Program-made: the position numbers and the translations under genes | Shown: positions 1 through 59,911 of the stretch, piece by piece | Numbering within the stretch: position 1 is the first letter of the stretch | Layout: every line of letters begins with the position of its first letter | Notes under the pieces: model-generated | The model's input: only the letters and a program-made list of their open reading frames with translations | Databases searched by the model: none | Told to the model about the DNA's origin: nothing | Assembly: GCA_013396655.1 (NCBI GenBank) | Contig: WBMV01006537.1 | Location: forward strand, 590,485 to 654,484 | Source of the DNA: Campylorhamphus procurvoides | Taxonomy: Eukaryota > Chordata > Aves > Passeriformes > Dendrocolaptidae | Direction of reading: 5' to 3' | DNA length: 64,000 nt

Positions 1-381
1 CTTACCTCTGCTAAACAAAAATGTAGTAATTATATGCAAGTCCCCAGATGTAAATGATTTGACAACCATTTGCAAAAGACTGGCATTTTTTAAAGCTGTT
101 TTTATGTGCATTTCAGTGGCCTGTAAGATAGCATTTTAAAACAGGCCTTAAATAAAACTTTAAAACTATGCATATAGCATTTAAAGATGAAGTACTGTAT
201 ATTTATTTTATCAAAATATTGCAAATAATTAAATTTGTCTTGAAAATAAAATGTTCAAAAGCCTCGTATTTCATCAGGAAAACACCGGAACTGCCTCCTG
301 AGCCCATCCCTTCAGCACCTGTGGGGAGCAAGCTTTCAGAGGAAGTATAAGGGAAGGCTGGTAACACTGTTAGTTACTAAC
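1..381 (-). other. CNKSR3 intron 8, 5' part
   Basis: This is the start of the intron after exon 8, running off the window. It is AT-rich, and I see no exon, repeat family or other feature in it. The remaining PDZ exon and the proline-rich and C-terminal exons must lie further left. Confidence 0.85.
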
Positions 382-47496
<47,115 letters not shown>

Positions 47497-47592
47497 GGCG
47501 GGCTCGGCAGCAGCGCCCGGCCCGGCCCCACAGCCGCGCCGCTCCGGCCGCGCTCCCGGCCCCGCTCAGCCTCCCATCCCGCGGCACCGCTC
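47497..47592 (-). promoter_or_regulatory. CNKSR3: CNKSR3 5' UTR / core promoter fragment, truncated by an N
   Basis: These 96 bases directly upstream of the CNKSR3 start codon are very GC- and CpG-rich, with repeated GGCCGGG and GCGCGGC-type blocks and no TATA box. That fits the end of a CpG-island promoter with a TATA-less start. The sequence is cut at the N at 47593. On the other side the composition drops abruptly to a copy of an AT-richer segment, so the real upstream sequence is missing here. The transcription start cannot be fixed from sequence. Confidence 0.6.
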
Positions 47593-47593
47593 N

Positions 47594-49452
47594 TGTCCTG
47601 GCCGCCTCCTGCAGCCCGTGTGAGCCTCCACTGAGAGCCTGCCCCTGCTCAGAGGGTGCAGGGCTGACTGCCAGAGCTGTGTGCCCAGCACACCGACCTC
47701 CCCCGGTCTGTACAACTGAGCGCATAACTCACCCTACAACCACTTTTCCTTTAACAAAGCAGCAAGGAGATGTGGAGAAACCAGTTTTTATTGTGTCTAT
47801 CACAATACTATCTGGTTCAGCAGCAAATTCCAGCCTGATGCCCTTTTGTCACGAAGGTCTCACTGCTCCTCTTCCTCGGTGGGAAAGAGCAGAGGAAACG
47901 GCTGTGACAGTAAGACTGTGAAATTTTAACTTGGCAATATTCGAGACCAAGTAAGCAGCTGGGATTTCAGGCTGTCCAGTATCCCACTGTTTTCTTCATC
48001 TCCCATCTCTATCCATCTGTTACCCCTAGTCATGGACTTGAAATGTAAGCTTTTTGGGACAGGGGCTGTCAGTTCTGTGGGCGGCTGTGCAGCACCCAGC
48101 TGTGCAGTGCCCAGCTTTCCCACCACGGCTCAAACAGCTGCCTTCTGATATGCACTGCTGCAGACCCTTCCACAGAGCCAGGAACAGTTCTAGTTCTAGT
48201 TTTGGGAAGCAGTAGTTCAAGAAAATAGTCTTTTTGCATGTATACCTGAAAAATAATAATTTATTCATTCTTTTTGTTACATGGTGGTTGAAGGTGTATT
48301 TTTAGTTCTTTATTATAAGGTCAACATATTCTAGCTAATTTATTTGCTTGCCTTTTAGTTTGTGAAATATTAAGCCTGTCAGTTAACCCCTCTGCCTATT
48401 TGAAAGATTAAAATGCAGTTCTTCACAACTTTACTATTGGTGCAACAACCAAAAGTTTCCTGATTCTCCGTTGAATCACGTGCTGTTCATGCTTCAAGAA
48501 CAACAAAACAGCAGATCTCTCCCCTCGAAGGGGCCTGAGTAAACAGATGGGCCTTGCTATGTGCCCCGCTAATGGTTTCACAAGGGTTAATGTAACAAAG
48601 CTTCAGCCTTAACTACACAGATGCTTCCCTGTGTTGCAGGCAGGAAAGCAAATGTCTCTCCCGCTGGTGTTTGGAGCACTCATCTGCTGTCATCCTTCTC
48701 TGTCACACATCTTGGGCCAGTTCCTCTGCCTGATTTGGATCAGATAAGCACCATATTTAGTGAGTAAGGCATGCCGAGATGATCCCTTGCTAGCAGATTG
48801 CCAGTCCAACGAATCTGTTATTAACTCCTAATATTTTGTGTAATTTTTTTGTAATTTTTTAAGCAGGACAACACTGCAGTGACTCTGTTCTTCCATTATA
48901 TTATGTCCCCCAACACCAACTGCTTTACAGGCTGCTCTGGACACATAAAACAGGGCTGACAGGGGAAGACAGTCTGCCTCTGGTTTCTCAAAGGAATTTG
49001 TAGCCACATTGCTTACCTGTGCTATTCCTTTCAAGCCCAGATTGTAACTGCCTTTGAGTTGATTTTTCTCATGATTGCATCATCTCAAACTCTTCATTGT
49101 TTGAGATGAGATTAACTGGTAGTCAATTGGCATGATGCAATTAGAAGGTCTGTTTATAGAATATTTTTGTTAAAAAACACTCATTACCAAAACCAATAAA
49201 ACAAACAAACAAAAAAAACCCCACAGCTCTGTCTCATTTCTAGCAATGCCAAACACTGTTCCTTTGCAAGTCTTCAGATACTCAATGAGTTATTTCATAA
49301 GTTTTGAGCCAGTATCAACTACTAGGAAAGATGTCATGTGAACTTCATTGCTGTGCCAAAAACCAGACTACTAGTTTGCCAGAAGTGCACAGTTTTTGTT
49401 TTGTTACAATTTTCCAGTGGTAAAAGGAATTTGATTTGAGAAGGAGATTCAG
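47594..49452. repeat. 1,859-bp duplicated block, copy 2
   Basis: Second copy of the 45525-47383 block, beginning immediately after the N at 47593. It runs out smoothly into the unique 5' flank (GACCAGTTGTTTGCTGATTC), so the right edge looks like genuine sequence. It contains no gene. Confidence 0.95.
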
Positions 49453-52177
49453 ACCAGTTGTTTGCTGATTCCCTATTTTGTTCATTTTCTTTCATTTTAT
49501 TTCCCCTTTCAGGCCAGGTTTTCAAAGGGCTATCAGGCTAGTTTGCATGGGCAGCCTGACAATATGGAGCTCACCATGGACCAGGATCATGGTTTCACAG
49601 TCACAGACACAGCACTGTGTACTCTCCTATCACCCCAGTGGAATGACAAAATAGTTATAAATCCACAGCCACACCCCTGTCAAGCTGGTAGAGGAAGCTA
49701 CACAGTGTTTGTCACCTTCAGGTTTCTATCAAAAAAAGGAGAGCAGGTGATTCTTTTATGACAGAGAGTCTGCTGGAATAAGTTATGCTTTCAACAAAAA
49801 AAATTTAAAAACTGTATTTGAATCATTGGAAAGACTTCGCTTCATTTGAGTAGCTATGTTGGGACTAGTCTGGCTTAACACTACATTTGTCATTTTATCT
49901 AAACATAGTCTGGTTGACCCTGCCTCAGGCCACAGTTTTCAGTATCAAATCTGTGTGCCACCAGCCACCAGTCTAGATCTGAGTTTTGCGTGACAGATAG
50001 ATTGTCACATTCTTGACATAGTAACCAAAGTGGACAAAAAGAATGGTATTCAAATTTTAAACTAGGATGTGGATGAGAGACAATGGTTGATCTAGCCCAA
50101 AGACCTGCTGGTACAGTGAGAACATACCAAAATTTCTTGAACAGTTTTAGTGAGTTTGGACTGGGTTCTCTTTACATCACATTGCTGCTTGTGTCTCCTT
50201 GTTGCTGCATGGCAGTCTGTCTAGTGCCAGACTTACTACCACGCACCAGAGATCTGTCCCATGGCATTGTACAGATTTACACAGGAGGCAGCAGCTCTGC
50301 ACAGCTGTGGAGCTCCCTGCCTGCGGGGACACAGGTTTCAGTCTTAAGCCCCTTTCTCTAAGAGAGGTAACTGTTGTTACTCATCTCTAGAGGGATGAAT
50401 AAACAAGTGTTTAGCCAAAGGTCACATACCACGTTCAAAAAGTGTGGTTTTTGTTCAGGGCCACAAAAAGTTATTTTTATTACTGAATAAATTTTTTTAC
50501 AGCGGGTCAGCATATTGCAGTTTGTATTTCTGAGTAGAAGGGATGTTTATGCTGTTTGGCAAAGCATTGTCTAAGAAAGTTTTAAGTTACATTACATTAC
50601 ATTTTCACTACATCATTCATGAAAGGCTTAAGATTTATTTATTTAATATTCACAGAGTAAAGCTGTAAAATTTGACAAATTTAAAGTATCAGGAACAAAA
50701 GCCAGTATATGGGTAGAAAATCCACTGTTTGCATCTATTGACAATCCACAGATGAGCAATTAGACCATTATCCCTGATCCTTTGTTATTGGTAATGCTTC
50801 AGAGTCCATCAGTACTACTGCCACTACAAAAAAATTTAAGATTTACATATGACTTTTCAAGCATCACCTTAATCGTACACCACAGGCCACAGCAAAAAGT
50901 CGGTAGGACTTTTTGCACAATAGCAAGGGAATTTTACCATACATAACTGGAAGTCATAGCTTCCCAGTAAGGTCAGTGAGTATTAAAGTTCTTTGGAAAA
51001 TTGCAACAGGTAACTTAACTGAGTCAGAGTGAGTCAGGTTTAGAACAGGGTTGGGTTCTATAAGCATGTAATTAAAAAAATTCACACTAATAGAAAACTG
51101 TTGTTACACAAGAATCAACATCCTGCTTCTCACTCCTTGATACTGGTATTGTTAGGGATGGATCTCTTTTATACACGACAGCCTGGGAGATCTTGATATA
51201 GCCTGATGAGAGAAATAAGCCTGCCAAGTCCCATTTTGAATACAATGTATTCAAAGAGAGTATTTTTCAGCTGGATCAGGTAAGTAGGATAGCCTGGGGG
51301 TGTCTTCCTGCCTTGAGCACTTACTCTGGAAAAACAATGTACTAGCCATGCCTTCTCTGTGTGCTACAGGCTGACCAAGGTGTAGTGTCATTTGATGTAA
51401 TACTCTCATGAATTCAGAATGATTTTGATAAAACAATTAAATTTCCCCTTCAGTAAAAAAAAAACAGTAATTTCAGATCAGACCAAGTATATATAAAGTC
51501 TTGCCCTAAATTAAATACCGGTTGCCAAGAAAAGGGAATGTGAGAAATGTGTGAATTCAGGCCCCAGGGTTTACGTTAATTCCCTCGGTGACCTGGATCA
51601 AATATTTCAATCGGTGTATTTCTGTCTCGTCACCAGGCAAGGGTTAATAATCTTGCATCGGTGGGAAATGCCCTGATTTTATTTACCCAATATATTCTTT
51701 CATTTTTAAATAAGTGAAATAGCTATAGCAATAAAAATAAATTGCTAGCTCCAGTTAATGAAAATATTTCTAAGTCTTGGAATATTTTTATGTAGAAAGG
51801 AATAGGAAAAAAGTAGATAAAGTGACAGATGCAAAGTGGTTCTAATGATTTAGCTAAATTCCTTTAACTTCACGTGTATCTACAGCTGACCATAGTACAA
51901 CACATATTAAATAAAGAGGGCTATGTTTATGGCTGGTTTATCAGTAACCAAAGTTATGCTAGGAAGATTTACATATATGGCTCTATTTATAATGTCTGCT
52001 GTAGATTTATAATTTTCCCCATAATAACATTTCTGCACCAGTTATTTCCTGGAGATAGAGCTGTTTTGAGTCCTGTACTTGGATTGTCCCTGTTTTCTTT
52101 CATTCAGCTTTAAAATTACATACACAGAGTTCCTAGCTGGGTGAAAGTTGTCACTGCCTGCTGCTATCAGTCTGTGT

Positions 52178-52230
52178 ACATAAATATATATATGTATGTC
52201 TACATATAAATATGTGTGTATATATGTACA
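52178..52230. repeat. TA/TATG-rich microsatellite
   Basis: An alternating purine-pyrimidine stretch containing ATATATATATGTATG and GTGTGTATATATGTACA. It explains the repetitive-looking minus-strand frame across it. Confidence 0.8.
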
Positions 52231-53981
52231 CTGATGACACTGTGCTAAACTGAGATAGGCCATAAGCAGCAAGGTCTTCTGAAGTTTTTCCTCAAAGCAA
52301 AATCCTGTAAACTTTAATAACTATATTTTTTTCTTCAAGAATGCAGAAATAGGACCTGAATTGCTATATATTGGCATTTTTAACCCACTAGGTGATTTTA
52401 TTAAGCGACTCTCAAATCACTGCACAGAAATAATTTCCTCCTCTGCACCTTGTGCTGAGGTAGCATGTTTTAGAAAAGGATCACCAACCTGTTTTGCAAA
52501 ATATAAATTAATAAAAAATATATTGTATAATTAATAGAAATTAGGTTATAAATTTATTTTGGCCTACCTCAGCTCCCTTTACCTGGCTAGGAAACTATCT
52601 GACTCTCAGGTAAACAAAGCACAGAAGTGATTTGTGTAAAATTGCAAAACTCACCAATATCAATGTATGAAGTGAAACTTAAATGACAGCATTTGAGCAT
52701 ATAGAAATAGGGAAATTATTTTACATGATCCTCATTTCCCTGACCAAATGGCACACAAGAGAAAAGATTAGTCTTGAACATACCCCGTCAGTCAGTTTGG
52801 TTCATCAGATATAGGAGATTTATGTTTCCAAATGGAAAACAAACAACTGCGGGGAGTTCAGCACTAGCAAGAAGTTTATGCTGGCAGAGCAGGGAAAGAA
52901 CTTTGCAAAATTAACAGGAGCAGCATCTGCCCCACCAGCTGTGGGTGTTTGTCCAGAAGTCAATTATCACAGGCACACAGGAGCAGAGTCAGAGCCAGTG
53001 TTGCCTGATGCCTGGAAGGGCAAAGGGAGCAAGATGTGATGCAGTGCAGGTGAAGCAGACATGGCACAGCCAAGTTCCTGGATCAGGAGTAGAGGAGGAT
53101 GCTGAAGTATGATATAGCTCCCTTAAAGCACCACACTGCTCCAGGCTGCAAAGTGTGAGGAGAGAGGCTTCGATGGCAGGTAGTACAGGAGGAGAAGGGA
53201 CACTGGAGTAGACAGGGCGTCCTCACCACTCCTGAAGCCACATAAGGATGGGGGAAACCCCCTCCTCCTGCTGAAGGGGTACATGTGGGCTAAGGCAGGG
53301 AAGACCATATCTCATATATCAAGGGTGGAGTCCTCACAGTCTATCTCAAATTTGCCTGGAAAGTTGCTCAAAATAAGGTCTAAGAGATATGAATTTATGG
53401 TAGGAAAACCAGAGTTATTCCTACACAGACAATGCAGATAGACTTTTGTATATCATATTTAAAGACCCTGATTCAAGAAACCTATGTTCTGCCTAAATCA
53501 TGCTTACTCTTCCTCCCTTCAGACATCAGGAAGCAACAGCCAAATTGATTTGAATCCAGGCTGGCTGAATGTGTACATGCAGCCATGGAACCACAAACTA
53601 GAAACATTTTTCTTTAAAAGATATGCGGCCTTAACAAGAAGGCAGAATTTCTTGCTCCCTTTTGCAATCTTGCTCTTGCTTCTTCTTTTTAAAGGATATT
53701 AGATATAAAATATTTTAATTCAGCATTTTTTCTTAAAGGCCTATATTTATCTGCAGACTTTGAAACGTAAGAAAGGTTCAATAACCTGCTAGAGATTTAC
53801 TTGTAAATAGAAGTTATTTTTTGGAAGGCAAAAAGAGTAATAGGAAATACACAATTCATTTGAATATCTGCTTAGCTTTAAAAATAATATCTAAAATCTG
53901 AGCAGAAAGTTTGATTTTTTAAATTTTTTTTCATTAGTTATCAGGTATTTAAAACTTTTAATTAGAATTGTCATCAGTATC

Positions 53982-54129
53982 ACAACTGGTTACTGTAGTT
54001 AAGCAAACCCACCTAACCAGGAATGAAANGTAGAATTAGGGGAATAGAATTAGAATTTAGTAGAATTAGAATCCTAACCCTAACAACTGGTTACTGTAGT
54101 TAAGAAAACCCACCTAACCAGGAATGAAA
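53982..54129. repeat. 47-bp direct duplication around an N, with telomere-like insert
   Basis: ACAACTGGTTACTGTAGTTA through GGAATGAAA occurs at 53982-54028 and again at 54083-54129 with one mismatch (AAGC versus AAGA). An N at 54029 follows the first copy, and a 53-base insert rich in TAGAATTAG ends in CCTAACCCTAA, two C-strand telomere-type units. An assembly artefact is likely. Confidence 0.9.
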
Positions 54130-57100
54130 GACCCCAGTAACTTAAGCAGTAGTTTCTCTAGAAAGCTGAAAAGCCATCTACTGTTGTAGTATCTTCTATA
54201 GAATTCTCAAATCTTCAGATCTTGAAACACACTGCAAACATTAATAAGCAGTCTCATAAAATACCTGTGGTCTTGTGGTTGAGACAGCCCAACACAAAAG
54301 AAAGAGGTTCAAAGCCTTGCTCTGTCACAGCCCAGCTCATGCAATACTAAGAAAGACTCTGATTCTGAAGTGCTTTATGATTAGGCATGAAAGTAATTCG
54401 TCTACATTTAGTGGAAAGAACATGCTTAAATGTTTTCACATTAAGGGGATTTAAGGATACCTTTGGGCTCAAGGTCCAAACAACCCCCCCTGCAGCTGTT
54501 AATAGTCTCATCCCCAACTGTCTATTGGAGGACCTGAGGAGATTCCAAAAATAATTCCAAATACTCCTTTGCAGAGGGAAGAGCTGTGGCAGAGGATCTG
54601 TTGGAAGAAACGGAGCAAGGGAAGGAGGGAGAGCAATAATATCGTAAAACATGACTGTTTAACTACTGCCGCAGCTGTTTTGTCACACGTCTGCCCAGGC
54701 TCTCAGTCTAACCTTTTAGACCAAGGCCTTTTCTGCATTCAGGTGTTAACTTTGTTCACTTTGCTGTGGCACATGGAGCTTCTGAATTAATAGGCATATT
54801 CAGAGTAGGTCTGATCAAACCAGTTGGGTGAAAATGTTAGGGCTTCATCCACCAACTGGGCAAGCCGCAACCTCACCCATGTTGTGGGGCATCCCAGTTC
54901 AGCTCCTTGCTCTGACCCACAAAATTTCGATTTGCTTCCTGGGGCAGTTTATAGCTATAGGTTTCACCTCCCCAGTCTAGCCCTAGCAATATTTCATAAA
55001 GGACTGGCTCGGCTAGTTCTTCCAAAGCTTTCTAGAGTTCATGGCTTATACCCTTTTTGTGGACAGCTTCCTTCATGTGTTGTCTGTGCAATCTGAGGAG
55101 AAAGCACCAGCCTCTGTGACCCTTGCCCTTATGGAAGGTGCTGTTGGTACTGGTAAAGTGCCGCTATTATAAAACAGAGCTAGAAAACGAAATGGTAAAT
55201 CATACTCAACAATATGTTTTGAAAATTACAGCTTTTTGATCATCATTGCTGAGAAGTATATACCTATCATTCCTTCACTTAGGAGCAGCATTGAAATATT
55301 TTCTATGTATTCATCACAAGCTTTTTCCTTTAATAAATTACTACATTATGTATAATGCTTCCTTAGACTGTGTATTACTCTTACTTCTGTAAAGAGTTGA
55401 CTCATTGGTTGTGTTGAGCCTGGGATGCAAAGTGAAGCCCCAGGGTAGCGAAGCTCTGAGGAATGGAGAGGAAAAAGGGGTCGTTTAATCCCCTGAAAAT
55501 ATGGCTTTGCAGAGACCAAAGACTAGGTCTGTCCTTTGAATCAGTGACTGCTCTGAGAGCAATAAAAGTTACAAACAAGTGTTGGTACCACAAGTGTTGG
55601 AAGACCTTATAAACCATATGAGAAAGGTTAAAGCAATTATCTGAAGTACAATAGTCCTTCTTGAAACATACTGATCTTCAAAAACAAGTTTACAGCCTCC
55701 CTTCTGGCCAATAATTTTCATAACAGAAGTCTAACAAAATCCTTTAGAAACTGTGTCCTGTAAGTATTCTTCATCTCCACTGCAAGGATAATTATGTTTC
55801 CTTTCCCCCACTTTCATGACTTTTTCCTCAAAATTTGATAATTTAATTGAAAAGTGTAGCTACAAGCAAGGAGTTCACCAGACAGGAATTGCAAGTTTCT
55901 GCAAGAATCATGCTTGCAGGGGTCTTTTAGTAAAAGAGAACTTTGGTCACCTCTTCCTCAGTAATGGCATCCTATAAAAGAAACTCGAAGATTTGAGAAA
56001 AGTATAAAAAAAAATTCAGGGGCATATGAAGACTTGAACATAACAAAAAAAAATCATTAAAACAGATTTAAAATGGCAGATTCAATGGACAGAAATTAGG
56101 CCAATACATCAAATATACATTGTTTGTTGTTGATGCCTGAGGCCACAAAATTATTTGGAGTCTGGCTTTCTGTGTGTACAAGATGACATCAAAAACCAGA
56201 CAATACGCTGATGTTTGTTATTCAAACCCAGCCACTGTATGAGTGGGGTAGTTGTTTTTAGGTATTTAGTGTTTCAGTGGAAGTCTGGCACCTCTCACAT
56301 GCTCCTTGAAAGAGAAACAGCACTACAAGAATCCAGAGGGAGTTCAAAATCCTCATTTGGCTCTCTACTGTCTATCCCTTGCACACAGATGGAGCTGTAT
56401 TTGCAATATATTAGTTTAAGGCCCGCTTTTTTTACTGTGATTTTGGTTCAGTTTATGAAGCTATATATTTTTCATGGTCACAGGAAGATGTAGAGACCAA
56501 AAACTCTAACTGAGCAAAGCACAGGGAGGTATGGTGTGCTGAGCACATCAACAGTGGTGGTCTTCAGCACAGGTTCATGTCAAAGCTGTTTTCACTACAC
56601 AGCCTTGCCAAAGCACCACAGCCCTGCTGTGTATAGACAATTATTTGTAAGGACCTCTGCTTGTGTTTTCTGAAAATGACATAACATTTCAAGAAAGCAG
56701 AGGGGAATTGGCCCAGCCGCTGGGAGATGGTTGTTTTAATACCAAATACCATGTGAGCATCTGAACATCAACACTCAAAAGAAATCCAAGTGGAAGACTG
56801 ATCTCACCTGTGGTCAGTCTTTCTTCATGGCTCCCCTCTCTGAAATCCAGGGGAGAGATCACCAGTTACAATCACCAGATTGCAAATGTGTTCTTTTGGG
56901 AGAGGAGTGGAATGATTTCCTCCTCCACTGGTTTGTATGCAAAGTTCCTGTCAAACATTAGCAAAATTTGTTCACTTCAGAACTTCCAATGTTCTTGAAA
57001 TACTTCTCTTTACTTTACAGCTTTGTTTGGGACACTTTCTGATGGTTTCAAGGGAGGACTAAAGAGATTTTGATAAAAATTTGTGCAAGAAGAAAGCAAA

Positions 57101-59102
57101 ACCAGTGTTCCTCTAAGCTCGTGTGTTGTTTATTTTGCCCTCCATGGCTCCAAAAGGAAAGAGTGGGCAGATACGTCAAAGGTGAACACCTTCAGTTCCC
57201 AAGTGGACAAATCAGAGGTAATTTTAACCATGGCCAAAAAAGGACACTACAACATTTAAACGCCAGAAATGGAAAGGGCATATTTCCATGCAGGATTCCC
57301 ATCAGCTTTCTGGGGTGAATTCTGGCTGTGGAGGTTAGGAGCAGCTTCTCCACTCACTGACCTTTTGCATGGTTAGGATTTGCCCTATAAAGGCCTAATT
57401 GACACTAAAATGAATAGATTCTTAATTTACTGCCTGCAGCAGGCTTGTATGAAGCCTGCCTCCTTTGGGTCCCTGGCAATTTCTTCTGCAGTGTGTGCGT
57501 CAAAACACAAACCTCTTCTTAAAAAGGTGAACATGTATACTGCACATGACGGCAATCAACAGAAACCTTTTTCCCTGAAAAAAGCAGGGGAGAGTCAGGC
57601 AGCACTATGCATCTTTTGTTTATGTTCTGAAAGGAGCCAAATTCAATGGAAAAATAAAACACATATCTCAAAGGCTTCGTGACTCCCTTTTCATTCAGTG
57701 TTGCTGTACTGAAAAATTCTTTTATGTAGCAATATTTGAGTATCTTTTGACAAAATTCTAGCTTTATTGTGATTGATTGCTCTGATTTTACTGCATTATT
57801 ATATGTTTGGTATCTCAAACTGTAGTGAAGGCCTCTTAAAGTTTTTGAACAAAATAGGTTTAGAAATGGACCATTTGCCTGGTGAGGCTTGAGTCTTTTT
57901 CTATCTCTATCTGTAATTACCTACTAATAGACAGAGTTTCACAGTGCTGTATATTTGGATGTTTATGACTAGGCCCTCTGTTTTCTGTTAGTTGAATCAT
58001 GGAGTTTTCCCACTAATTTTCTTGTTTTGAAGACCAATGCTTTGAAAAAAAACAAAAAAACCCAACCAAACCTAAATGTGATCCAGAGCAACACAAGTCT
58101 GCCAATTTTGTTGAAGCTGCTGATTCAACAAGGTCTTTCAGCATTTGTAAATTTGGGGGCATGACAGATGGAGCTATTTTTGAAACAGTACCACTAGTCA
58201 TATGTTTAAAGTTACACTTGTGTTTAAGTACTTTGTGAAACCAAACTTTAATGCTGTGGATTAAACTGAGATGAGTCATTTAAGGGAAAAGATCACATAT
58301 GTGAAAAAATATTCCCACTTCCTGATAATTCAAATAACTGCTTTTATTAAAATTCCAAAGATAAGCTTCTCCTAGTTGACTGAACCATTGTAAGTCAGGA
58401 AGCACAAACCTCAGTAATACCAATATGAGATGTAAGAGGATTCAACCCCATAACCAGCAGTAAAAAATGGCCAATGTAAATAAGAGATATCTTATTAACT
58501 TCTTCAGGAAAGTATCTCTCATGGCTGATTAATGAATTTAGCTAACTTCAGGTGAAGAAACAATTCTGAAAATGTAGGTTCATGGCTTTAAGTGATGCGG
58601 AAGGCCAAGCAGAAAGTACAGATGCCAGATAATTTGCCCTTAAGTCCATGAATTCGGTAAACATAGTGTAGTGTTGGGTGTGAAGTGTTAAACAACCTGA
58701 AATCTTCATCAGCAGTTTGTCCATTGGCAGGTAAATTTTGCAGATGACCCTTAGATAATCAATTATGTTACTCCTAATTACAAAGTCCTCCTCTATGTGC
58801 TGTCTCTGCAGCTCCAGTGTGAAGAAAGGTAAAGTCTTTAACCATCTTTAACTATTAAGCAGCGGGCCCAACTTACACGAACAATTTTTAGCACAGCATT
58901 TGAGAATATTTACAAAACTGATAAGACTCAAGTGGTCATTTTACTCTTTTTCTATATAAAATATTTCAGAAATTAAAACAGGTAATGAATTGTCAGCTCT
59001 TTCTGACTGCATGTTTTTTCCATGAATGCCATTTGCAACAGATAGCTCTTCCTAACATTGTAGCTGCAGGATGTAAAAGTGCAGGTGAACAACAGCAACA
59101 AC

Positions 59103-59120
59103 TAAAAAAAAAAAAAAAAA
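59103..59120. repeat. Poly-A run
   Basis: Eighteen A followed by GAACAACCACCAAAACAAAC. It is a low-complexity tract with no attached element that I recognise. Confidence 0.9.
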
Positions 59121-59892
59121 GAACAACCACCAAAACAAACAAAGAAAAAAATCTCCCTGTTTAAGTAATACTGTCTTCCTCTGCCAAGTAAACCAAAGTC
59201 TCTAATGGTTGTAATTTGGGGCTATTTTTCACAAATCTCCCTAAAAATCAAAAATTCATAAATGTCTTCCTGGATCTAGTAGGATTTTGCATTTAATTTA
59301 TCCATTCTTTTCATGGCAAGAGAACAATGGCATTTTATTTCTTTTCTTGTTTGTTTGTTTTCCTACTGTCATGAGTTCTTATTTTATCTTTTAAAATTCT
59401 GCTTCAGAAGATTTTTTTATAAGTGAAGGTATGAAGTCTTTAAGATATTTGGAACCTTTGAGTGACTTCTTGTTGATGTATTTAACTGTTTGATCCAACA
59501 GAAATCAGAAGAAATCGGCTGAAACTCAAATGAGTCTTCCTTGGATATATTAAATTTTCTATATTAAATTTTCCCATGGTCCATTAAAACATAAAGTGTG
59601 CTTGTGTTTATACAGGCAGTTTTGAAATACCACGTGTGCCTTCTGGCAACTTTCATTGCCATACTAAGACTCCTTAGGGTACATAGATCCCTGTTAAAAC
59701 TAGTCTGGATATACAGACCCTTTTTAAAATAATAGGCAACTACTATCTCTGAAGATCAATGGTCTTATTTGGATCCTTTTAAATTAATTAAGCCACATTT
59801 GGTGCTAAACTTAGATTTTCCATGTTGGTCTTGTTATTTGGCAGAGTCTGCTGAAACTTAGTCAAAGTTGTAAGTAGTGATTGTGACATCTG

Positions 59893-59911
59893 CTGTCACA
59901 ATTTGTGACAG
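59893..59911. repeat. Perfect 9-bp inverted repeat
   Basis: CTGTCACAA, one T, TTGTGACAG. A further direct TTGTGACA copy lies just to the left (59881-59888). No function is assigned. Confidence 0.9.

Noticed and set aside
47594..49452. A genuine recent segmental duplication of the CNKSR3 promoter region
   Set aside because: Apparent identity over 1,859 bp with Ns exactly at the junctions fits an assembly artefact better. Listed as a finding for checking instead.
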